Source of the DNA: Bradyrhizobium sp. AZCC 1693
GTDB taxonomy: Bacteria; Pseudomonadota; Alphaproteobacteria; Rhizobiales; Xanthobacteraceae
Reading direction: 5' to 3'
Assembly (NCBI RefSeq): GCF_036924745.1
Contig: NZ_JAZHSD010000001.1
Coordinates: forward strand, 2,728,001 to 2,792,000
Length of the DNA: 64,000 nucleotides
The notes beneath the pieces were generated by a model that saw only the letters and a program-made list of their open reading frames with translations, had not been told where the DNA came from and did not search any database. Positions 56,630-64,000 of the stretch are shown here, piece after piece. Numbering within the stretch: position 1 is the first letter of the stretch; every line of letters begins with the position of its first letter. Position numbers and translations under genes: made by a program.

Positions 56630-56668
56630 TCCATAGCATTGCATCCGGTGCTTGCAATAAACTATGGA
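56630..56668. promoter_or_regulatory. Imperfect palindrome in a divergent promoter region
   Basis: TCCATAG / CTATGGA outer arms with TTGCA / TGCAA inner arms and a 9-base centre, between the Sel1 gene (-) and the WbqC-like gene (+). It could be an operator or an RNA hairpin. No regulator is identified. Confidence 0.3.
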
Positions 56669-56785
56669 CTCTTCGAACGAGAACGGCGACAAGCGCCGGA
56701 TTCGGCTTGCCGCGGTCTACCGATTCCACATCGTGCGAACTCACCCCAGGTTCCGGCGAAGTCCAGCTTCTAACTCCGAAATACA

Positions 56786-57487
56786 ATGCGCATTTGTATC
56801 ATCCAGTCGTGCTACATTCCTTGGAAGGGATTCTTCGACCTAATCGGCCGGTGCGACGAATATGTGGTGTTCGACAGTGCGCAATACGTCAAGCGGCACT
56901 GGCATAACCGCAATCGCATCAAGACCGCCAATGGCGTCGAATGGCTCACCATCCCCGTCATTGTCAAAGGCAGATTCGATCAGTCGATCGACGAGGTCGA
57001 GATCGAGAAGCCGTGGGCGGAGAAGCATTGGCGCGCGATCGAGCTTGCCTACAAACGCGCTGCATTTTTCGATCAGTTCGCTCCCATGGTGAAGGGTTGG
57101 TACGAAGCCGCCGACAAGCTGTCGCATCTGAGCGAAGTGAATTTGCTGTTCCTCAAGGGAATCGCCGGATTGCTCGGATTGCAGACGCGCTTGGTAAGCG
57201 ATGCGATCTACCCTTCGCAGGGCGTGAAAACAGAGCGGCTCTTGGGGATTGCGCGCGCGGCGGGCGCCGACCACTATCTCAGTGGCCCTTCGGCGCGCGC
57301 GTATTTTGACGAGCACATGTTCTCGTCCGCCGGCATTGCCACGGAATGGATGAGCTATGAAGGATATCCTGAATACCCGCAGCTGCATGGCAGCTTCGAA
57401 CATGCAGTAACCGTGCTCGACGTGCTGTTCAATACCGGCCCGCAAGCAAGGCAATATTCAGCACCGACCGCCGCCCCGACTTCTTGA
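56786..57487 (+). CDS. WbqC-like family protein
   Basis: 233 residues. 'ICIIQSCYIPWKGFFDLI', 'YVVFDSAQYVKRHWHNRNRIKTANG', 'WLTIPV' and 'YLSGPSARAYFDEHMF' to 'YPEYPQLHG' cover the family from end to end. WbqC-like proteins occur in O-antigen and glycan loci, and their biochemical role is not settled (a nucleotidyl- or acyl-transfer role has been proposed from context). It is separated from the main glycan locus by the T2SS. Confidence 0.85.
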   Translation: MRICIIQSCYIPWKGFFDLIGRCDEYVVFDSAQYVKRHWHNRNRIKTANGVEWLTIPVIVKGRFDQSIDEVEIEKPWAEKHWRAIELAYKRAAFFDQFAPMVKGWYEAADKLSHLSEVNLLFLKGIAGLLGLQTRLVSDAIYPSQGVKTERLLGIARAAGADHYLSGPSARAYFDEHMFSSAGIATEWMSYEGYPEYPQLHGSFEHAVTVLDVLFNTGPQARQYSAPTAAPTS

Positions 57488-57504
57488 AATCAGCCAAATG
57501 CAGG

Positions 57505-57540
57505 CGAAAAAAATCCCGGGCAATCAGCCCGGGATTGTCG
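57505..57540 (-). terminator. Rho-independent terminator of the beta-helix gene
   Basis: Perfect 10-bp arms AATCCCGGGC (57512-57521) and GCCCGGGATT (57527-57536) with a 5-base loop. On the minus strand the hairpin is followed by a run of T (plus-strand A7 at 57507-57513), and it lies about 35 bases after the stop at 57572. Confidence 0.88.
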
Positions 57541-57571
57541 ATGCCAGCGCTCCGCAAGAATATCGGGTGCG

Positions 57572-58495
57572 TTACTGCAGCGCAGCTGCAGTGGGAGCCG
57601 TTCCGAGGCTGCTATTTCCGATAAATCGGTTATTGCCAAACGTGGTAGCGCTGCCGCTGAAACCGGTGCTGTTGTTGCTGACACTGGAGCTCGATACCCG
57701 GATATTGCCCGAGGCCGCCTGTACGCCGGTGGTGTTGTGGTTAATTAGCGAACTGTCGATATTCATCGTGGCGCCGGCGTCGGCCTCCACACCGGTCGTA
57801 TTGCCGGAAAATACCGAACGCGCGATGCTAATGTTGTTACCCGTCGTCGCCGCAATGCCGAATGCGTTGTTGATGGATTGAACATTGTCGATGATCGTGG
57901 CGTTGGCGCCACCGGTGGAACCGGCGCTGATGCCGTTTCCGGTGTTGTTCCTGATCACCGAATTTCTGATGAATAGCTTGGCGCCTGCGATAGCTCTCCC
58001 GTCCAGGATACCCTGCTGCGTGAAATCCGTGATCAGGACATCGTCGATCTCGACTACGGCTGCGCTCAGGATGTTGATGCCCCGAATGCCGGTGCGTGTG
58101 CCAACCGATCCGGAGATTCCTACTCCGCTGATGCTGAGCCCGCGCAACTTCACCGTACGGAATGGGTCGTTCGCGCCAACCGGAACGTTGATGTTGATGC
58201 CGGTCGTGAAGCTTGCAAGGATCGATCCAAAGGTGCCCGTGCAATCGAGCGTGATGGACTTGGTGATCGTTACCGCTCCAAATCCAGCGGGGTCCAGGCA
58301 GTTGATCTCACCGTTGATGGCCGTCTTGGAGATGGCGCCAGCAAACGTCTTGCAGGGCGCCGTCCGGCTGCAAGGATTGACGTCATCGCCCAGGCCGGAC
58401 ACCCAGGTGCGGGTTGCCTGGGCATATGCCGGGGCGGAAATCAGCAACGGGGCTGAAAAACCGACAAATAATGCAAATAAAGCAATACGACGCAT
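57572..58495 (-). CDS. Secreted right-handed parallel beta-helix protein
   Basis: 307 residues from the second of two adjacent ATGs, which is seven bases from AAGGAGG. The signal peptide 'LFALFVGFSAPLLISAPAYA' ends near residue 26. 'TRTWVSGLGDDVNPCSRTAPCKTFAGAI' is the N-terminal cap typical of these secreted proteins, with paired cysteines. From about 110 onwards Asn/Ser/Gly-rich coils ('IRNSVIRNNTGNGISAG', 'ISIARSVFSGNTTGVEA', 'IDSSLINHNTTGVQAASG') repeat every ~22 residues as in pectate-lyase-like helices. No lyase catalytic residues were recognised. Confidence 0.85.
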   Translation of the reverse strand: MRRIALFALFVGFSAPLLISAPAYAQATRTWVSGLGDDVNPCSRTAPCKTFAGAISKTAINGEINCLDPAGFGAVTITKSITLDCTGTFGSILASFTTGININVPVGANDPFRTVKLRGLSISGVGISGSVGTRTGIRGINILSAAVVEIDDVLITDFTQQGILDGRAIAGAKLFIRNSVIRNNTGNGISAGSTGGANATIIDNVQSINNAFGIAATTGNNISIARSVFSGNTTGVEADAGATMNIDSSLINHNTTGVQAASGNIRVSSSSVSNNSTGFSGSATTFGNNRFIGNSSLGTAPTAAALQ

Positions 58496-58498
58496 CAT

Positions 58499-58926
58499 CT
58501 ACCTCCTTGTGTTTGCTGGTTCTTTCTCAAACAAAGCCAACGCGAAAAACGGAAGGGAAAAACGGAAGGGTGAATTCAGGCCTGGAACATGCGGATACGC
58601 GACAACCAGCGAGACTGGTCAGCTATCCACGCCCGGAGATTGCAGATTGAGACCTTACACTTTTTATGACGAAGTGTTACAAGACACCAAGAACCCCCAC
58701 TGAAGCAGGTAGGCGCGGTGTTATTTGCAGATGTTATTTGCTGATTGGCGTTTTCAAAATGCACCCCCCTCTTGCTTCAGTCGCCCAATACCCGCAGAGG
58801 TTCAACAATTATTTTGTAATTGGTTGAACGTCCGGGCTCGGAGGTTGACATGAGTCTGATTTGGCTTGCCCATGTAGTTGAGATAATAGAGGTTTAATGC
58901 GCGGCCCGGATCGATCGGTGAGATCT
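58499..58926. other. Intergenic region with two 13-bp tandem repeats
   Basis: About 428 bases between divergent genes and without a convincing gene. It contains the AAGGAGG site of the beta-helix gene (58503-58509), a 13-bp unit duplicated at 58545-58571 and another, imperfect, 13-bp duplication at 58719-58744. A TTGACA at 58845 has no good -10 partner at normal spacing. Confidence 0.5.
58503..58509 (-). promoter_or_regulatory. Strong ribosome binding site of the beta-helix gene
   Basis: AAGGAGG on the minus strand, four bases from the first and seven from the second of two consecutive ATG codons. It favours the second, at 58495. Confidence 0.65.
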
Positions 58927-59916
58927 ATGAAACTGTCAATCGTTACGACCCTGTACCGGTCGGCCTCCAGCATCGAGGAATTTTATCGCCGGGTGATGAA
59001 GGCTGCGGAGGCCATCACCGACGAGATCGAGCTTGTGATCGTCAATGACGGCTCGCCCGACAACAGCCTCGATATTGTTCTGGCGCTGCATCAGGCTGAC
59101 CCTCGCATCGTCGTGGTCGACCTCGCACGAAATTTCGGCCACCACAAAGCTATGATGACCGGCCTCGGCCAAGCGCGGGGCAATCTGGTGTTCCTGATCG
59201 ACAGCGATCTCGAGGAGCCGCCGGAGCTTCTGTCCCGTTTCCATGATCGTTTGAACGAAGGCGACTGCGACGTTGTCTATGGCGTGCAGGAAATGCGAAA
59301 GGGCAGTTCCCTCGAGCGCATGACCGGCACCATGTTCTATTCTGTCGTCGACGCGTTGAGCGATCATCGTCTTCCGCGCAATCTGGTGACGGTACGCCTG
59401 ATGACGCGCGATTATGTCCGTGCCCTCGTCCGGCATCGGGATCGCGAGTTCCACATCTCGAATCTCTGGCAGCAGTCCGGATATCGTCAGGTTGCGCTGC
59501 CTGTCGAGAAGCTGTCGCTTTCGCCGACGACCTACTCGCTGGCTCGCCGCGTTCACATGGCAGTCAAGTACATCACGACAACCTCGACGAAGCTGCTTTA
59601 CATTGTCTTCTACGGCGGCGTCGCGTTGTGCGGTCTGTCGGCGGTGGCAGTGCTTTATCTTGTCGGCCGGTATCTGTTAAACGGCATCGGTATCGACGGA
59701 TGGACTTCGCTGATCGTATCGGTGTGGTTCTTCGGCGGCCTTACTATGCTCACTCTGGGCATACTCGGGATATATATGGCGAATATCCTCGCAGAGACGC
59801 AGCGGCGTCCCTATACCGTGGTCCGCAGGCTGCATCGCGCCGGCGTGGATGACGCGGCAGGCGTGCTCACTGTACTGCCCCGCAGGAAGCGGAGCGACGG
59901 TGGGCCGCTGCAATGA
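58927..59916 (+). CDS. GtrB/ArnC-like polyprenyl-phosphate glycosyltransferase
   Basis: 329 residues from the ATG at 58927 (58897 adds ten unrelated residues). 'LSIVTTLYRSASSIEEFY', 'IVNDGSPDNSLDI', 'DLARNFGHHKAMMTGL' and the DxD 'FLIDSDLEEPPELL' are typical of GT2 enzymes that load a sugar on undecaprenyl phosphate. Two C-terminal membrane helices (about 225-250 and 260-285) match GtrB-like members. The next gene, a methyltransferase, lies 51 bases downstream on the same strand. Confidence 0.88.
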   Translation: MKLSIVTTLYRSASSIEEFYRRVMKAAEAITDEIELVIVNDGSPDNSLDIVLALHQADPRIVVVDLARNFGHHKAMMTGLGQARGNLVFLIDSDLEEPPELLSRFHDRLNEGDCDVVYGVQEMRKGSSLERMTGTMFYSVVDALSDHRLPRNLVTVRLMTRDYVRALVRHRDREFHISNLWQQSGYRQVALPVEKLSLSPTTYSLARRVHMAVKYITTTSTKLLYIVFYGGVALCGLSAVAVLYLVGRYLLNGIGIDGWTSLIVSVWFFGGLTMLTLGILGIYMANILAETQRRPYTVVRRLHRAGVDDAAGVLTVLPRRKRSDGGPLQ

Positions 59917-59967
59917 CCGATCACCGACGTCGTCTCCCAGGCAGGTCCGAACCCGCGTCAGGTAACA

Positions 59968-60879
59968 ATGCGTAAGTGTCTTTCCTGCGGTGAACGCACG
60001 AGCCTTGCACCCGCCCAGAAGCTCGTACCGCCCCACTGGGCCTGTTCGCAATGCGGATGGGCACCGGATACACGCGACGGCGTTGCGATCACCGCCCCGG
60101 CACTCGCTGACACCATAAGCGGATTCGACCCCGCCTCGTTCACGAACCTCGCGTCGATCGAAAAAGGGCATTTCTGGTTCGAGCCGCGCAATCGGCTGAT
60201 CACGTCACTGGCGCAGCAGTTCTTCCCCGATGCGAAATCCTACTTGGAGATTGGCTGCGGCACCGGCTTTGTGCTCGCGGCCATGGCAAAGCGCTCAACG
60301 CTGACCCGGATCGCCGGGTCGGAACTCCATCCGCGAGGTCTCGAGATCGCCCGACAGCGATTGCCAGGCGACCGCGCTGAATGGATACAGATGGACGCGC
60401 GTGCAATTCCGGCGTTCGAGGAATTCGATCTGATTGGCGCATACGACGTCATCGAGCATATCGAAGAAGACGAGACGGTACTCAGACAGGCTCATGAGGG
60501 CCTGCGTCCCGGCGGCGGGATCATCATAACGGTCCCTCAACATCCCTGGCTATGGAGCGCAACCGACGATGTCGCGCATCACGTGCGGCGATATCGCCTT
60601 GGGGAACTCGAAGGGAAGCTGCAGGCGGCCGGCTTCGAAATCCTGGCGTCGACGTCCTACACCAGCGTGCTCCTGCCGGCGATGATTGCAGCACGGATGC
60701 TCGGCAAGCTTCGCGGTCGGGGACCTTCAACCAGCGCGGTCAATGAGGAGGAGTTGAGGCCCGGGCCAGCCATAAACGGGCTGATGGAGCGCCTCCTGCA
60801 ACTCGAAGTTTCCGCTACGCTTCGTGGCATCCGATGGCCGGTGGGAGGCAGCCGCGTCGTCGCCGCCCGCAAGGCTTGA
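59968..60879 (+). CDS. Zinc-ribbon class I SAM-dependent methyltransferase
   Basis: 303 residues. An N-terminal C-x2-C (Cys4, Cys7) and a second C-x2-C (Cys26, Cys29) form a zinc ribbon. 'YLEIGCGTGFVLAAM' is the SAM loop, 'MDARAIPAFEEFDLIGAYDVIEHIEED' the acidic and motif-II region, and 'GGGIIITVPQHPWLW' the next strand. It probably methylates a sugar or lipid-linked intermediate together with the adjacent GtrB-like enzyme. Confidence 0.82.
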   Translation: MRKCLSCGERTSLAPAQKLVPPHWACSQCGWAPDTRDGVAITAPALADTISGFDPASFTNLASIEKGHFWFEPRNRLITSLAQQFFPDAKSYLEIGCGTGFVLAAMAKRSTLTRIAGSELHPRGLEIARQRLPGDRAEWIQMDARAIPAFEEFDLIGAYDVIEHIEEDETVLRQAHEGLRPGGGIIITVPQHPWLWSATDDVAHHVRRYRLGELEGKLQAAGFEILASTSYTSVLLPAMIAARMLGKLRGRGPSTSAVNEEELRPGPAINGLMERLLQLEVSATLRGIRWPVGGSRVVAARKA

Positions 60880-60951
60880 CGGTAAAGGCCCCGGCTGCAA
60901 GACGCTCGCTACTCCGTCTTCGCGCGGTTCTCCGAGAACCACGGCAGCCGA

Positions 60952-63900
60952 TCACCGGATGTCGCCGGGTTTGAGCAGGTACCTCCACGTCGCAGCACGG
61001 CCTTCCAGAGCAGCGTTGAGGCATTCGCGCCAATTGCTGTCTGCGCGAGCACGGGCCCCTTTGTCATGTTGCTCCCGAATTCGCGCAGCGACGTCGGCGG
61101 GCAATGCCGGAAGCTCGCGAAGATCAGCCAGCAGCCCCTCGCCGGAGGCGCAGTTGGCAGGTGTCGGATTGACAAAGGACGGGTCCGTTAGCTTCGGCCA
61201 TCGCGTGACAATATCCCGGACATTCATCAAGCAATCGATCGTGTCCCGTCCAGGCATATCGGCAAAGAGCGCCCGGATGGTCCGGATCAGATTCTCGTCC
61301 GCGTTCAGTTCCGCATGGCCGTCGACGATCGTGCCGATCAGGCCGGCATCAACGCGGCACGGATAGGCAAACGCCACCTGGATGGCGCGACCCGCCAAGA
61401 CCGGTGGACCGCCGAGACGAGCCAAATGGGCATCGAGGCGCTTCTGAACGAACTCCCTCTGTTCGGCCGTTTCGGTGGGCGGTGGCTTTAGCAATTGCGC
61501 CCAGATGGTGGCTCGATTCAGCAATATGGCATCAAGGCAACCGCGCCAATCTCCTTCCGCCTGGGCCCTGACCACGATCTCATGCTGCTCCCGAATTCGC
61601 CTTGTAGTCTCGGCGGCGAATGTCGGAAGGTCCGCAAGAGCCTGCAGCAGCGGCCCGCCGGTGGCGCAAGTTGCCGGCGTCGGGTTCACGAAGAACGGGC
61701 TCGTGACCTCGGGCCAACGGTTGGTCAGATCCCATATGTCCATCAGGCAATCGATCGTGAACCGCCCCGGCTTGTCGGCGTAGAGCGCGCGTATGGCGTG
61801 AAGCAGATCTTCGTCTGCATTCAGCCTCAGGTGCCCGTCAACGATCGCACCGACAAATGCTGCATCAAGCCGGCACGGATAGGTGACCGCGGACTCTACG
61901 TTGTAGACGTTAAGAATGGAGGAATAATCTCTCTCCGCCAAGACCAGGCTTACGCCAGCCTCATGGTAGGAAAGCTTTTCGATCGTTCCGGATTCGCGGT
62001 CGATCAAGGCCTCACAGATTGGCGATTCCGCCTGCGCAATGAACTGGTAATATCCTAGCTCGCTTTCTGTAGGCCGCCGAATGGCGGCGATTTCGACCAC
62101 CATCTTGCTTTCGGTCACTCCTATGCGGCGGGAGATCGCTATGATCTGTGGAACTATGGCTTCAAAGAAGTCGCGATCACAGCCGACGTTCTGGCGCGAC
62201 GCAGCGCGCAGGTGAGCCGTAATCCAGAACGTCTGCGCGTCGTTCTCCACCGACCTGATTTCAAGCTGCCGACGCAGATACTCGCTCGTCGATGCTGCAA
62301 CGGGCCGTACCGCATAGACCCGCAAGCGACGCCTGGTCACCGAAAGATCCTCGGCGTTAAAGACGTTGATCCTGCCGATGCCGAAGGCTAGCGGCGCAGC
62401 GCCGAAAATGCTGCGCGACCACGCCGCCGCCGCGAACCTGTCCGGCTCATCATGTCCGATCGGCAGGCGAATAAGGAAAGCAGACGCCAGCACGACGAGG
62501 GTCATCACGATTGCGACCGGGGCGGCGGCCACTCGCTCGGTTCTCCCGTCGAAAGTCTTGCCGCCAGCGCCGGGATCCATGGCGGACGCGCAGTAGGCAG
62601 ATCGCTTCTCGAGCTTGCCCGGAAGGGTTGACGTCTCGCACACGCCGAAAAGCTTGGTCCGCCTCTCGGCAATGTAGCGATAGATTGCAGGACCGGCTCC
62701 CGTAAGCGACAGCAACCAGAAAAGCGGAAGCAGCGGCCATAATGCCACGAGCCGGTGCGCGAGAACGCTGTACAGCTCGAAGCCTGACCAACGCCGCCCC
62801 GTCGCAATCTCGATGCCTACGATATCCTGGAGGCCGTCGGCGAGGGTGACACCTTGCTTTGACAACAGCTCCTGGTTCGCCCGGATCGGCGGGAAATCCA
62901 ACCTGTGAAAGACATCGATGGTCGACAGTGTGCGCACAGTAGAGTCGCACAGCCTGCAGCGATCATCGAAGAAGACCGTCAGCACGTGAGACGAGTTCCC
63001 GAACGGCCGTGTGGTCGCAAACAACCCGATCCACAGCAGCAGTTCGTATTTGCCCAGGAGGCCGAGCCTGAGCACGAACGCGCTGATGAGGAAGAAGGCG
63101 AGGCCCCAATACATGGCAAAGGCGCGCGTCGCCCGGCCGAGGAAAAGGCCCGGAAGCACCAATAAGTACCAGGCCCACATGCCCAATGTTGCGACGCGCG
63201 AGAAAGTCACCAGCGCAAAGGGGCTCCATTCGTACAATCGGACGACGGCGTCATACAATAGAAGATTATGCGCGGGGGACAGGAGAACCCAAGCAATCAC
63301 CAGGCCGGATGTCCAGGCCGGATCGCGAAGATGCCAGAACGCCGAGTAAAGGCACACGCAGTAATAGGCGAACAGCGTGACTATTTTGACGACGAGCAGC
63401 CGATCGCTGCTTGGCGGCCCTGTCCACCGGTGCATGGCACGGATTACGACACCGGCTTGTTCCGTGCGCGCGAGGACAGCATCGAGTGACAAGGTACGTC
63501 CCGCAGGCGCCAGGAAGAGCATCAGCAGGATCATAGACAGGACCTGCGTTCCCAACGTGGATGCGCCAAGAGCGTTATCGACAAGGATGTTTGCGGAGGC
63601 CATTAGTGCCACCGTCGCGATTGGGGTAAGCAATCCGACCGCGACGAGCAGTGCGAGACCGGCGGCGATCGCTGCCACGAACGGCACGGCCGAGCCGTAC
63701 AGTACGCTGCTCCAGACGATTTCGCCGTAACGGACGGCGGCCATCGACCCCGCCACGACGCGGACCACCTCCAGCACGCGGAGGTCTGCAAAGAGATCCT
63801 GTTCGGGAAGCGCCTGCCGGTTCCGAATGAATTCAGCCAGCGCCTTTTGCACGCCGGCGGCCCAGCGGTTTACCACCGGCGACTGCGCCGCCACCGCAAA

Positions 63901-63969
63901 TATGCATGTCAGTGTCAGGAATACGAGAAACTCGTAAGCCGGCACTCCATCGCTGAACGCATTGACCAT
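60952..63969 (-). CDS. HTTM-like membrane protein with DCC thiol domain and tandem four-cysteine modules
   Basis: 1005 residues. About 40-325 is a multi-helix region like HTTM (vitamin-K-carboxylase-like) proteins ('LRVLEVVRVVAGSMAAVRYGEI', 'FWHLRDPAWTSG', 'GMWAWYLLVLPG'). About 328-440 is a DCC thiol-disulfide domain ('VFFDDRCRLCDSTVRTL', C-x2-C). A further helix lies near 485. After a ~200-residue soluble part, two homologous modules occupy about 697-828 and 869-1003. Each has 'YPCR-DA', 'IVDGH', 'NADE', 'TIDCLM', 'FVNPTPA-CA' and 'WR-CL', that is four matching cysteines. Modules of this kind were not recognised as any known family. Predicted to sit in the inner membrane with the modules soluble. 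Confidence 0.75.
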   Translation of the reverse strand: MVNAFSDGVPAYEFLVFLTLTCIFAVAAQSPVVNRWAAGVQKALAEFIRNRQALPEQDLFADLRVLEVVRVVAGSMAAVRYGEIVWSSVLYGSAVPFVAAIAAGLALLVAVGLLTPIATVALMASANILVDNALGASTLGTQVLSMILLMLFLAPAGRTLSLDAVLARTEQAGVVIRAMHRWTGPPSSDRLLVVKIVTLFAYYCVCLYSAFWHLRDPAWTSGLVIAWVLLSPAHNLLLYDAVVRLYEWSPFALVTFSRVATLGMWAWYLLVLPGLFLGRATRAFAMYWGLAFFLISAFVLRLGLLGKYELLLWIGLFATTRPFGNSSHVLTVFFDDRCRLCDSTVRTLSTIDVFHRLDFPPIRANQELLSKQGVTLADGLQDIVGIEIATGRRWSGFELYSVLAHRLVALWPLLPLFWLLSLTGAGPAIYRYIAERRTKLFGVCETSTLPGKLEKRSAYCASAMDPGAGGKTFDGRTERVAAAPVAIVMTLVVLASAFLIRLPIGHDEPDRFAAAAWSRSIFGAAPLAFGIGRINVFNAEDLSVTRRRLRVYAVRPVAASTSEYLRRQLEIRSVENDAQTFWITAHLRAASRQNVGCDRDFFEAIVPQIIAISRRIGVTESKMVVEIAAIRRPTESELGYYQFIAQAESPICEALIDRESGTIEKLSYHEAGVSLVLAERDYSSILNVYNVESAVTYPCRLDAAFVGAIVDGHLRLNADEDLLHAIRALYADKPGRFTIDCLMDIWDLTNRWPEVTSPFFVNPTPATCATGGPLLQALADLPTFAAETTRRIREQHEIVVRAQAEGDWRGCLDAILLNRATIWAQLLKPPPTETAEQREFVQKRLDAHLARLGGPPVLAGRAIQVAFAYPCRVDAGLIGTIVDGHAELNADENLIRTIRALFADMPGRDTIDCLMNVRDIVTRWPKLTDPSFVNPTPANCASGEGLLADLRELPALPADVAARIREQHDKGARARADSNWRECLNAALEGRAATWRYLLKPGDIR

Positions 63970-64000
63970 TCTTGCTTTGAACTCGCGCCCCGCCCGGCGC

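Noticed and set aside
58845..58887. TTGACA with a distant GATAAT as a promoter
   Set aside because: The spacing is about 31 bases, far outside the sigma-70 range.

Overview
The window is a GC-rich piece of an alphaproteobacterial chromosome. Gene content and style (autotransporter with a Thr/Asn/Gly-rich passenger, alphaproteobacterial type II secretion genes, an IS1202-type element, many nucleotide-sugar genes) fit Bradyrhizobium or a close relative. This placement is inferred from protein character, not from a marker gene. No tRNA, rRNA or CRISPR array was seen.

Region 1 (1-39.6 kb) is a large surface-polysaccharide or glycan locus of alternating operons. After a truncated epimerase and an orphan membrane protein comes a tightly coupled forward operon (2.6-12.8 kb). 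Its first half looks like a pathway for an unassigned nonulosonate-like or heptose-derived sugar: a CBS-GHMP kinase fusion, a NeuB-type synthase fused to a TIM-barrel isomerase, a CMP-sugar synthetase, three SDR enzymes and a second TIM-barrel isomerase. Its second half is pseB-pseC-pseF for pseudaminic acid. The opposing operon (23.5-12.8 kb) supplies pseG, a formyltransferase where pseH would be expected, and pseI. It continues with a capsule-type transferase, a flippase, a dioxygenase, a methyltransferase, a polymerase-like membrane protein and a nucleotidyltransferase-HAD phosphatase fusion. The segment 23.7-29.6 kb carries two transferases, UDP-xylose synthase, a second polymerase-like protein and rmlB. 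The segment 37.0-29.6 kb (reverse) carries a second flippase, AsnB, two glycosyltransferases, an acetyltransferase and an epimerase. rmlA and wecE (37.4-39.6 kb) complete, with rmlB, a route to dTDP-4-amino-4,6-dideoxygalactose.

Region 2 (39.6-55.7 kb) is a type II secretion locus. gspE-F-G-H-I-J-K-L-M form one reverse operon. gspD is divergent from gspE and encodes a predicted lipoprotein secretin. A GspC/N-like gene lies apart, beyond an IS1202-type insertion flanked by 17-bp direct repeats and a large autotransporter gene.

Region 3 (56.0-64.0 kb) holds single genes: a Sel1-repeat protein, a WbqC-like protein, a secreted parallel beta-helix protein with a clear terminator, a GtrB/ArnC-like glycosyltransferase, a zinc-ribbon methyltransferase, and a 1005-residue membrane protein joining an HTTM-like region, a DCC thiol domain and two copies of an unrecognised four-cysteine module.

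The strongest candidates for undescribed biology are the nonulosonate-like cassette with its fusion enzymes (2.6-9.9 kb), the formyl-pseudaminic acid variant, and the HTTM-DCC-four-cysteine protein.
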